This document shows positions 10,864 through 21,083 of a DNA stretch of 64,000 nt, in pieces. Origin of the DNA: Bradysia coprophila. Taxonomy: Eukaryota > Arthropoda > Insecta > Diptera > Sciaridae. Each line of letters begins with the position of its first letter. The first letter of the stretch is position 1. The notes under the pieces are model-generated. The model was not told where the DNA came from. It was given only the letters and a program-made list of their open reading frames with translations, and did not search any database. The DNA lies in the NCBI RefSeq assembly GCF_014529535.1, contig NW_023503376.1, forward strand, positions 6,397,716 through 6,461,715. The letters run 5' to 3'. Both the position numbers and the translations under genes were made by a program.

Positions 10864-11081
10864 TGTTGGAATTTCACGGATTCCAATCCGGACTACTAAT
10901 AAAACGACATGTTTACACTTTGACCGTTTATTAGTGAGTGAAGTGTTCTACGAACAGAACACTGTATTTATACCCTAAGGCTACGTCTACTACGTTAACA
11001 TTCATTCAATTAGGTTACTATTCTCTATTGTGTTTGTCCAGTGATTCACTTGATGAGTATATTAATTGTATAACTCCAACA
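10864..11081 (-). repeat. LTR (3-prime LTR in element orientation)
   Basis: 218 bp, TG...CA termini. Differs from the other LTR at one position (TATATTAATT here, TATGTTAATT there). Confidence 0.95.
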
Positions 11082-11090
11082 CTCCCACTC
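11082..11090 (-). other. Polypurine tract
   Basis: GAGTGGGAG on the minus strand, abutting the 3-prime LTR. This is the expected place for plus-strand priming. Confidence 0.7.
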
Positions 11091-11759
11091 AATTCATATA
11101 ACTCATAGATGAATTTGAATTCCAAAAAACTCCCACTGAATCAGATAATGCAATTGTTTGTTTGTACTGCGAGCGAGTGACCATTGAACCGATTCCACCA
11201 TTGATTTGACATTCGACCAATATGCTTCACCAAACACTAACCATTGAAAACAGTTCGACCAATTCAAAAAACGACGCTTCAATTGCATTTCTCCCACTCA
11301 ATTGGAGCATTACGTATACCAATTCTTATTCTTTGAACGATTTACCATCGACCATTCTTTGCTTCTTTTCACCATTGATACAACCATCGACCATTGAAAC
11401 GATGTATAATCGACCATCGAACCGATTTGCCATCGAAACGAGTTACCACCGACCATTGAAAACGATTTGACCATCGACCATCGACATTTAAACGATTTGC
11501 CATCGACTTTTGGTACTTCCGAACTTGCCATTCGTCCTTGCCAATCGACCTTGTCGTTGACCTTCGATACTGCCGTTCAACTTTCCCAATCGACCTTGTC
11601 GTCTGCCCTTCACTTGAACATTCATCAATTGTGATGCAGCGACTTTCCTTTATGTCCGATTGCAACTAATCCGTAGTTGCCACGAATAGCATTTAGCTAT
11701 TTCCATGACTAAAATCCGTAGTCATCACGACCATCGTGTGTCATCTTGACCATCGTGCG

Positions 11760-12380
11760 TCATCTTGACCATTGTGTGTCATCTTGACCATCATGTGTCA
11801 TCTTGACCATCGTGTGTCATCTTGACCACCCTCGGCATCTTGACCACTGTTGCTATCTTGACCATCGTTGTCATCTTGACCACTGTTGCCATCTTGACCA
11901 CCGTTATCATCTTGACCACTGTTGCCATCTTTCTTTTTTTTTTTTTTTTTGATGCTGAACCGTTTGTGAGATTGTATTGCTCACCCAGTATTACGCCTAC
12001 CGACCGTCATCGAAGTGACCATTTGTCATCTGCCATGACTTGGTATTGCTCACCCAGTATTACGCCTACCGACCGTCATCGAAGTGACCATTTGTCATCT
12101 GCCATGACTCGACCAATTTTGTCGTCTGCCATTGACTTGACCATCGACCATCATCGACGCGACCATCTGCCATGTGACTACCTCCTCAGACGAAACGATG
12201 CCATACCAACCGCCATACTTGGAGTTTACCGTCACCACTTTGTGACTACCTCCTCAGACGAAACGATGCCATACCAACCGCCATACTTGGAGTTACCGCC
12301 ACCACTTTGTGACCACCTCCTCAGACGAAACGATGCCATACCAACCGCCATACTTGGAGTTACCGCCACCACTGCCATAG
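11760..12380. repeat. Tandem repeats inside the LTR element
   Basis: Three arrays follow one another: short CATCTTGACCATC units (11745-11930), a roughly 70-bp unit present twice (TGGTATTGCTCACCC..., 12030s), and a roughly 60-bp unit present three times (ACCTCCTCAGACGAAACG at 12180, 12246 and 12307). A T-run sits at 11930-11950. Confidence 0.9.
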
Positions 12381-12503
12381 CGCGAATCAGCGCCGAAACT
12401 TTCCGCAGAACACACAATCACAATTTAATCATACAGCGAGTGTTATTGACACCCCTTCCAGTACAAACTGGCGCTGCAGATTAATTGCCACAGTTCAATG
12501 TGT

Positions 12504-12518
12504 CTGGGCCCCATAACC
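12504..12518 (-). other. Primer-binding site for initiator tRNA-Met
   Basis: Minus strand GGTTATGGGGCCCAG immediately after the LTR end. It matches the complement of the internal initiator tRNA segment used by copia, with one inserted G. Confidence 0.8.
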
Positions 12519-12736
12519 TGTTGGAATTTCACGGATTCCAATCCGGACTACTAATAAAACGACATGTTTACACTTTGACCGTTTATTAGTGAGTGAAGTG
12601 TTCTACGAACAGAACACTGTATTTATACCCTAAGGCTACGTCTACTACGTTAACATTCATTCAATTAGGTTACTATTCTCTATTGTGTTTGTCCAGTGAT
12701 TCACTTGATGAGTATGTTAATTGTATAACTCCAACA
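12519..12736 (-). repeat. LTR (5-prime LTR in element orientation)
   Basis: 218 bp, TG...CA termini, one visible difference from its partner. The right flank is target duplicate ATGAA. Confidence 0.95.
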
Positions 12737-12741
12737 ATGAA

Positions 12742-14432
12742 CAATTTTCAATGGGCGGAAACGGATTTGTTCTGCAGCTTTTCCAGCTGCTTTATTTGTT
12801 CCAAACTCCCGTTGTCCGGCGATCATGAGCAGGTTTCAGCTCATGAGGAATTTACAAAATTCCTCATGAGCTAAAAGCTTTCCATCATCCGACTATCACC
12901 GGCGGCTGACGAACATGAAGCAATGGAATGGGTACTGAAAATTATTTATAGTGTCTTCAGCCAGAAGCCTCAAAGTTCAACTTTTCTATAGCAGGACCAT
13001 CATAAAAACGCTTTAAATAACCAAATACGAACAGCCTTGGGTTAGTCGATGTGCGTGTATTATTCAAAAATATCAAGTTAGATGTGTATATGCATTTCTT
13101 GTAGCTCACATTTACCCCAAGAATGTAATGTGCAGACGCAAGCGAAGCGAGCGCGAATTTTTTTTAATCGACGTTGATTTGTGCATGACTTATGTTGAAC
13201 GTGAAATGATTACACTGTCGAAAAAATTTAATTTCTCAGCGCCTCTATTTTCCCAGCGCCCTGGGCGTGAAGAAGTGAAAGTTCAGTGACGGAAATCATG
13301 TTTGTTGTCCCGCGGCCAGAAAATGCGTCATTACTGTCTCGTTCAAAACCGGTTTTTGCATTTTCTGCTCGTAAGGCAACAAAGTACCGTTACCGTACTG
13401 TCTTGCTGGGATTTTTTTTAGACGTGTAGGATGCATTCCTCGCCTTCGTTTCGAAATACTTACAATCTTCCCACTCGTTAGCCAAAAATGTGCCAGCAAG
13501 GCGGTAATGCACTATTTCTTCCAGTTACTATTTTGGACACGCAAAAAATCCATTTTTTTTAAAAATCTAATCAGGGAAACGGAGTAGAAGAGCAATAACC
13601 CTGGTGAAAATAAAATTCTCAAAGGTTCGAAATACGTAGTCTCACGTCTCAAAAATCAGTTCTTTTGTTCCCGGAAATATTTTCACTCGGTACTGCTTTG
13701 CACACGAAAAAAAATCCAGTTTCGTATCTAAGCCGACTTCGGAGTCAGTAAATCTAGTAAATCACAACAAATCTTTTTTAATGGCACTGTATCTCATTTC
13801 CAAGCATCTTGTCCAAGAGTAAAATAAAATTCATTCATTAACATAAAAAGACTCGAATTGACCCAGCTGATGCATATTTCATTAAAACGTTTTTTTTTTG
13901 CTTTGACGATTTACCATGATTTATTAGATTTCACTGTGATTTACTAGAGATTTGCTGGAGTCCCCGCTAAAAGCGATAAAAGCGTATTAATACTTAAGAG
14001 ATGGTTCTTTCAGTTAGAACGATAGATTCGATTCATCACCAGATGACATTCGCTGTATTTTTTATTTCCGGCGGGACTTATGTAATTGTTCGACTAGTGG
14101 TATTGTAGTCATTGCCTTGTGTAGTGGAAGTCTGAAACATAGTCCTTCAATAGAGTGTCATCGTGACTATTGGAGCTCACGAATCGAAAATTTAAAAAAC
14201 CAAAAATCAATTTTAACAAAATTATAATTGAAAAATTCTAAAAAAAAAATTATAAAAAATAAAAAATTATTAGAAATGGGATAGCGATCAACTCATACAA
14301 CACTAGACTGGGCATTTAGCGTTTATAATAATTTCAGTTTTTGTATATTTTTAACGATTATTGAAGCAAATAATGAAACACAATCAATCTACGAACAACA
14401 AGAATTTCAAAAACATGTTCCATGCTAAATGG
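12742..14432. other. Intergenic with a perfect 16-bp-arm palindrome
   Basis: At 12838-12872, AGCTCATGAGGAATTT is followed after three bases by its exact inverse. Around 13250-13275 there is a CGCCCTGGGC-containing repeat end. The remainder is AT-rich and no gene is supported. Confidence 0.55.
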
Positions 14433-16608
14433 CTAAATGGCTTCGTAATTGTCGTCATTTGCATGGGCGGCCGAACCGGATAAAAAGTCTTCTAAATTGT
14501 CATCCTTGGATTTGTGTTTCTTTTTCTTCTCTTTTCGTGGTTCTTTCGTTGACCTGTCCTTTTTCTCTTTCTTTTTCTTGCTCTTGTGTCTCTTTTCGCT
14601 CTGAAATTTCAGCAAAAATTTGACACACTGTCCAACAGACCATAATTTTTCTTGTTTAAAAAAAAAAGTTCAAACTGACCTTATCATCATCCACCATCTT
14701 ATCCATCGGTTCCGGGCCTGTAACCGAACTGGAATTATCTTCAACACCTTCGGGCGATCGTCGCCGATCAGCCGTCCCATTCATCCAACTATCAAACTCA
14801 TCATTCGATCCAGCACTGTCGGCTATTTTCATAACCGTGGGAACGTCGATCTCATCGCTCGATATGGAACTTTGTCGTCGTTCGCCGAATAAATTCATTT
14901 TTATTTGTTGCACAGACTCTTGTGCTGATAATTTCGATTTGTTTTTAGCTAACGGATTTACTTTCACCTGCTCAACAGATGATTGTGGCTTCACATTGGA
15001 AAATGATTGTTCGGCGCTGGGTTCGTCGTTGAAATTTGCCACCAGTGGATTGCCATTTTCATTGTCACTGAGGTATTTCGAGACAACGAAACGAAATGTT
15101 AGAAATGTGTCTAGGAGCAAGTCCCGTTCGAAATTACCTGTCGGAATCCACATCCTCATTCTTAACTAATTGACTATTCGATTGACTCGGTAGATCGTCG
15201 AGGAAACTTTTATCTAAAACACCTCCGTCTGGACAAAACTCTTCCACGCTGGCCACCTTCGCCTCGACAATATTATTGCCATGTACGGGTATTGCATCAC
15301 TCACTTCAATTTTGTTGAATATGGAAGCTATGAAGCCGCCGGCGGAGGAGACACCATCAGACGATAGGGATGATTTTAAACGGTTGTTGGGCAATGTGCT
15401 GTTATTTTGACCGGGTACAACTATTGGTTGTCCACCGCCAACGATTATGCTTTTCATCGGTCTGTATTCGGGCACCGTTGAATTTGATTGTATCGATGAT
15501 GTGCTGGCAGAGTGGACCATTTGTGGAACCAACGTTTTTGGATTGGAATCGGCGATCTGTCTTCGTCGATTGCTTAGATTGTCGATAAATTTGTCATAAT
15601 CTGCTGCTTCGGATTTCTGCGAACAGAATTCAAGGTAATTCAAGGAAAAATTCCATTTTACAACTTTTGCAACTGCTCCGGGCGACAGTCACGAGCTTAT
15701 AATGAAAACGAACCACTCACCAAGTATTCTTGTAGTTCCACACCACACACTTCTGTTTCACGTTGATTCCTTTGCAACAGTGACAGCAGAGTGTCTTTCT
15801 GCAGACTAAGAAATGGGAGACCCAGAAATTTATGCAGCAAACGCAAGCCAAAGCCATTTCTCATTGAACTTTCACCATACATTACTTGTGCGGGTCGACT
15901 GTTAACATGAAATCGTAATGTTGACACCAATCGTTTAAGTGATGCATCGAAAACTTACTTCGGAAAACTTTCAATCAGTCCAACAACCTGACCAGGCGTT
16001 ACGACACGATGATGACCCATATCACAGTGATTGCCTAATATAAGAACTGGAATGTCTTGGGGAACTTTCGACAATTCACGACAAACGTACTCAAAGGTCC
16101 ACGCTTTCGTCTGGTCGAACATCATCACAACACCATGCGTACACTTGTAGACATCGAGAAATTCTGCGTCCAATGCTGGTATTTCTTGCAAATTGGGTCC
16201 GGTGCTGAGCTTCAAACCACTTTGCCTTGCTCTAGCCTTACCGCGATCGACCACATCCCACACTTCAACCTTCACAATGTCTTCCGTTGCTTTGAACGAC
16301 CATTGTATTGAAGCCACTTGAATCTCTTCGGTGGGCGTGTATGTTTCAATGAAACCTTTCCCCTGAAGTCGTTCAAGCAAACAGCTTTTACCCACATTTC
16401 TATCGCCTTTGACAATGATTTTCACTGTAATGTAAAGGCGGCTAAGTTAAAACAGAACCAAAAATGATTGCGTTGAGAAACACCCACTGTTGTACTGAAC
16501 TCCTTTGGAGAATTTCTTCTGCAAAGATTCAGACATCGGAGTACCAGCGGGTGTTGATGTCGAAGGCGCTTCAGCCTTAGACGTCAACTTCTTGAGAGCC
16601 GAAAACAT
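14433..16608 (-). CDS. RABL6: Rab-like protein 6 (RABL6/PARF-type GTPase)
   Basis: Atypical Ras-superfamily GTPase with a long disordered tail; the vertebrate homologue is linked to ARF/cell-cycle control and trafficking. Six exons: 16608..16488, 16424..15959, 15898..15721, 15616..15138, 15067..14680 and 14600..14433, all GT-AG and phase-consistent; 599 aa (human is about 730). The start [11 protein letters not shown] matches the family start; KGVQYN then [14 protein letters not shown] gives the P-loop at about 47-54. [20 protein letters not shown] and [12 protein letters not shown] are family blocks. The usual NKxD motif is replaced by GNHCD, as in other RABL6 proteins. The tail has an SxxSxDxDNENGNP block and ends in a lysine-rich stretch ([11 protein letters not shown]) and NLEDFLSG...DDNYEAI, as in the human protein. 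Intact. Confidence 0.95.
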
Positions 16609-17160
16609 TTTCCTTTTTTGTTTATACTCTACCGCGTTAGAAGCACACACCAAATTTAAATCAGTTTATCCGAACAGTGACGATATTTTGTCATTATCGA
16701 ACGTTGAACATTTAATGCAATAACAATTCAACAGAATGGCCACGCATTCATCATTCTTTTCTACCGCAGATCGAATCTATTGTAAAGAGATGAGAAAGGA
16801 AAGGAAAAAAAAAGAAGAACTCGATAAACAGCTGGTAAAATTTCTTTTTTCGTGTGTGTCGTCACGGAGAGTGCGTGTATGTGGTGTATGTGTCAGAATG
16901 TTGGTCAGGATGTCAAAAAGTCTCGACGGCGGCTTATCGTTAAAAGAAAAGTGAACTTAGGACATAGGTATGTTCCATCGTAACTGTATAGGTGTTCTTC
17001 AAAGGCCATACGTTTGATTCAAATAACTGTAAACAAGAATTTTCACTGGCCGAAAGAAGATGATCTCATCCATAGGGATCTGTTTTCATATAAATATTGA
17101 TAAGGTTATGTCTCTATGGATGAAATTTGACAGTAATTTGACAATTCGTATAAGTTTGTT
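16609..17160. other. RABL6 upstream region and degenerate MITE
   Basis: 5-prime UTR and promoter of RABL6, then from about 16967 a degenerate copy of the AGGTTTGTTCC MITE family (GTATGTTCCATCGTAACTG start, TGGATGAAATTTGACA near the end). Confidence 0.45.
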
Positions 17161-17532
17161 CAAGGCAGCTCTCTAGCAATATCACACCAATTGTTTACAA
17201 AATTAGGAGGCCAAAATTCGTACAGTGTCCGACTGTAAATTTCTTACACTGTATTCATACACTTCTAAAATAATGAAATTTACAAGCGGACACTGTACGA
17301 TTTTTGGCCTCCTAATATTGCAAACAATTGGTGTGATATTGTTATGCTCAAAACAAACGAGGCATTGAAAACGTGTTTTGGTCCTAGTTTTCATTGACAG
17401 ATGCAGCAGTCGCGATTTTGAATAGAAAAAGTTCTAACTTCATTTGACAGTTTCGAAAATTTCGTCATGAAAAATAGGACCAAAACACGTTTTCAATGCC
17501 TCGTTTGTTTTGAGCATTAGAGAGCTGCCTTG
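17161..17532. mobile_element. MITE with a second MITE nested inside
   Basis: The outer element has termini CAAGGCAGCTCTCTA and TAGAGAGCTGCCTTG; its subterminal arms continue as ATGCTCAAAACAAACGAGG and the inverse. An inner foldback (17176-17342) starts GCAATATCACACCAATTG and ends with the inverse, and is flanked by TA on both sides (17174-17175, 17343-17344). Removing it with one TA restores the outer arm. Confidence 0.8.
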
Positions 17533-18680
17533 GTGTGTTCCATCGTACGGTAAAAACGATGTTTGACAGCCCAAAAATAACCGACCGTCATCCACAGAAG
17601 CAAACATAACCGCAACTTAAACAAATTTTTTCGTTAAAACTTCAAACTGAGGTTGTATTGGCTTCTCTGTGGTGACGATTGACATATTGAACGACCTTGG
17701 AACAGACCTATGGCCTTCGAACAAATTTTAACACGAATTGTTAAATTTCATCCATGGAGACATAACCTTATCAACATTTGTATGTAAAATCGTGTAGGTT
17801 ATGTCGAAGTCACTGTTGATGAAATCGTTGCTTTACTTGTCAAAGTTCGGGTTTACAGTTATTTGAAATAAACATATAAAACTGATTTATGACAAGTTTG
17901 AAAACAAGCAAGTGAGGATGGTGAGGATTCACATAGCCATAACCTCAAAGATTTTATGAACATTTCATCAACAACAACTTTTTTGTTATGTCTCTGTGAA
18001 TGACTTTTTGACAGCTAAAATTACAGAAGAATCTTTTTTTAAATCCTTATATTCTCCTTATATTTTATTTATAAGGAACAATTAGTTTCATTCGGGCGGT
18101 AGCTCATATTAAATGTCAAATTGCATACAAAGACTCGTATCAAAAAAACCCGATAGGATAATGTATGTTTAAACAAATGAAGTAAGAAATTTTGAATTAA
18201 TTTTGTATTTGAAAATACGTGGATCCTAGACTGTATTCAGCAGAATGTATGTTAAAATTAATTCAATAAATGTAGCGTTCCCGTCTTCCTCCATGAGACT
18301 CGATTTCGCCTCATCTATTCATATGGTCAATTTCACTAATATAGTTTGAAGAAATGCCACACGTTGACGTGAGTTTGTTTATATGAAATCGCTATGTCCT
18401 CCGCTCCATACAAAGTTTGACATTCGACCATACCTTGTGTTGACGTTCATTGGTGTTGACGTTCATTGGAAAAGACGAGAAGGAGACGATTGCTTCATGG
18501 ATCGGCGAGTTATGATTCACTTCAGGTTATACTCTTCAATGAGTGTATAGAAGAGAAACGGGCAAGACAGGTTTAGTCCCAAACACACCGTTCTTTCAGA
18601 ACCTTGGTTCAGACATTTGATTTTTTTTCAACAAGAAGTTCGTCTATTATCGACTTGAGAATGATCCGAATTGATATTAA
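17533..18680. other. Repeat-rich intergenic sequence
   Basis: Degenerate AGGTTTGTTCC-family pieces lie at 17533-17706 and 17707-17876. At 18360-18470 is a block (GAAATCGCTATGTCCTCC, TTTGACATTCGACCATACC) that recurs at 21735-21840, 36890-37050 and 63690-63830. No gene supported. Confidence 0.5.
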
Positions 18681-18769
18681 GTTTGTCAACACTGTACCAA
18701 TAAATGCGTTTTTGTCAGCACTTTTGACACCCGTCAGTTAGGTTGTCAGTCAGTTTGTTTACAAAAAAT
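18681..18769 (+). promoter_or_regulatory. Conserved promoter block of zinc-finger gene 1
   Basis: Shared with the blocks at 28540-28627 and 33303-33371: GTCAACACTG, AAATGCGTTT, repeated TGTCA/TGACA words, then GTCAGTCAGTTTGTTTAC. TCAGT fits the arthropod initiator, and TTGTTTAC (18755-18762) equals the FOXO core element. It lies about 80-160 bp before the ATG. Conservation is seen; function is inferred. Confidence 0.6.
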
Positions 18770-18842
18770 AGAAATTTTTTAGTGATTTTGGAAGTTTGTT
18801 ATTAATTTATCTGTGATTGATTAACTCGATTCGAACGACAAA

Positions 18843-21083
18843 ATGCTGGAAGGTAGAGAAATATTTCCTTTCGATTTTATTTAGATTTATGTCAATCAAG
18901 GTTTGATTGGCCATTTCGGTTGCCAAATGAATTAACAAAACCATTTCTTTGAAGCTTCCACCATCGCCCTGGAGAAAGTGTGGCTTAAGCCCGAGCCTAC
19001 TTTCGACGAATACAATGACTCGGGAGACATAAAACATGCCGACAAAATCACACCCCCAATATCAACAGCCGATATCAACAGTTCTACGATAAAGAAAGAG
19101 GAATCGGAAATGGTGTACATCAAAACTGAATTTGCATTTGGTGACATAGCTGGTACTCAGTCATCACTGGATACAATGAAAAAATCCAACGACAAAGTTC
19201 TGAAGAACCAACATCTCCAGCCCAAGGGAAAGCGATTTGTTTGCAGCGAATGTGGTGCTAAATTCGCATGCAGAAACACACTTGAAAACCATCAACGAAC
19301 CCATACCGGTGAAAAACCCTTTATCTGTGAAGAATGTGGAAAGGGCTTTGCGGCAAAGAGTGCTCTTAATCGCCATAAACTGTTCCATTCCGGGCTCAAG
19401 AATCACATTTGTTCGGAATGCGGAAGAGGATTCAGTCAAAGCTGTCAATTGAAGTCACATGAACTAACACATGCCGGAGTCAAGCACCTGGTGTGCGAGG
19501 ACTGTGGAGCAAAGTTTTCAACGTCATCTGGCTTCCGAATCCATCGACGATCGCATACCGGCGAGCGACCCTATGTCTGCTCGGAATGTGGAGAGGGATT
19601 CGTTCGAAAAAAAGGTCTCTCCCGACACATGCTTGATCACTCTGGGGAAAAGAAATTCGCTTGCGACCAGTGTGACATGAGATTCTTCGAGAAAAATTTG
19701 TTGCAATCGCACCAGAAAACCCACTCGGATCATAAGCCCTTCGTTTGTGAATGTGGTAAGGGATTCTATCACAGGGCCGGTCTAAAGTCACACAAAGATA
19801 CACATTTGGAAGTGAGGCCGCACGCTTGTAATATCTGCGGTAAACGTTTCACACAAGGTGGTACCTTAAAGATACATATGGTTACGCATAGTGACGTCAG
19901 GCCCTTCGGTTGTGAAGTTTGTGACATGAGATTCACACAAAGTTTCACCTTGAAGACTCACATGATGAAGATACATGGCCAACTACCAACGCCTAAACCC
20001 AAAAAGCAAGTGAAGATGCGAAATCGAGTGCCTGCTGTTGAGGCAGATGTGAAGAGTGATAGCTGCGATGGAAACGCAGAAAGGATGGAATCATCAAACG
20101 GTCAAGCCGTAAATTCGTCCCAAAAAGCAAACCAAAACTCGGGTCGTCCTCCAAACATCGATGACGGATTTAATGAATTTCATGGAACGTCGGATAAGTC
20201 AGAAACAAAATCAGTTTTCATGACCGTGAATGATGACGGTGATGATAAAACCTGTCTCGAAATACAACAACCGGAGCAAAATGATGAAATGGACACCAGT
20301 GTCGTGCAAATAAAAGTGGAACCGGTGGACATTTTCGAAAATCTGAATTGTAGTGATGACGAAAGTGAACCAGCAACACCCAAACAAGTCAAACAAAATC
20401 GTTCGGCAAACAAACCAGACCCATCAGTTGAATTACCATTCTCTTGCGACAAATGCGACAGAAAGTTCTTATTGAATTCGGGTCTGAAAAGGCATCAACG
20501 AAAGCATAGAGAGCGCACACAAATAATGTGTGATGAATGTGGCAAAGGGTTCAAGCATAACTATCTACTCGAAATGCACAAACGCTCACACTCCGGAATT
20601 AAACCATTCAAGTGTGATGAATGTGGAGCCACCTTCAGCCAGAGATCTAACTTAAACACACACAAATTGAGCCACAGCGATCTTAAGCCATTTTCGTGTG
20701 ATGTGTGCTCTATGAGATTTTCAAAAAAGACATGCCTCAAAACGCATAAGCTAACCCATACGAAGGATAAACCGTTTGCGTGTGATGTATGCGGTCTGAG
20801 ATTCACACTGAAGCATCGAGTAAAGCTGCATATGCGTTCACATACCGGTGAAAAGCCTTTTACTTGTGAAGAATGTGGTGCAAGATTTGGCCAAAAATAT
20901 TACCTATCCACTCACTTGAAGATTCATGCCGGTTTGAAGCCATTTTCTTGTGACGAATGTCCATCCAAATTTGTCACAAAATCCGCACTGAAAGAGCACA
21001 AAGGATACTCTCATCGCGGAGTCGACGAGCTTTCACCTCGTCACCGACGTAGAATGCAGAAGCTTACAAAAGGAAAGACATAG
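18843..21083 (+). CDS. C2H2 zinc-finger protein, paralogue 1 (16 fingers)
   Basis: Probable nuclear DNA-binding regulator. Exon 1 supplies only ten coding bases (18843..18852, ATG CTG GAA G); intron 18853..18954; exon 2 18955..21083; 712 aa. The large open frame alone lacks an ATG at its start, so the micro-segment exon is needed. An acidic N-terminal region (about 1-85, with V-x-I-K-x-E motifs) is followed by nine C2H2 fingers, a serine/asparagine-rich linker of about 140 aa containing Q-I-K-V-E-P, then seven more fingers. TGEKP-like linkers are present but several are altered (HSGLKN, HSDHKP, HAGLKP). Finger 7 reads FVCECGKGF: C-x-C instead of C-x2-C. An AATAAA lies at 21140. No ZAD, KRAB or BTB domain is visible. 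Tandem with the genes at 28705 and 33428; target genes unknown. Confidence 0.9.

Larger units (their letters stand above)
10864..12736 (-). mobile_element. Non-autonomous copia-type LTR retrotransposon
   Basis: 1,873-bp element on the minus strand. It has two 218-bp LTRs, each starting TGTTGGA and ending TCCAACA and differing at one visible base, flanked by identical 5-bp target duplicates ATGAA (10859-10863, 12737-12741). Directly inside the minus-strand 5-prime LTR is GGTTATGGGGCCCAG, complementary (one extra G) to the anticodon-arm region of initiator tRNA-Met, the priming mode known for copia. Next to the other LTR is the purine tract GAGTGGGAG. The 1,437-bp interior has no gag or pol and is made of repeats built on TTGACCATC and similar words. 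It must be mobilised by a partner's enzymes; near-identical LTRs imply a recent insertion. Confidence 0.93.

Noticed and set aside
11822-12484. 220-aa plus-strand open frame
   Set aside because: Built from the tandem repeats inside the LTR element and on the opposite strand to it; no domain and low-complexity translation.
10864-12736. Tandem duplication rather than LTR element
   Set aside because: TG...CA ends, matching 5-bp flanking duplicates, primer-binding site and purine tract all fit an LTR element.
16736-16954. 72-aa frame upstream of RABL6
   Set aside because: Low-complexity lysine/arginine run with no homologue known to me; overlaps the likely RABL6 promoter.
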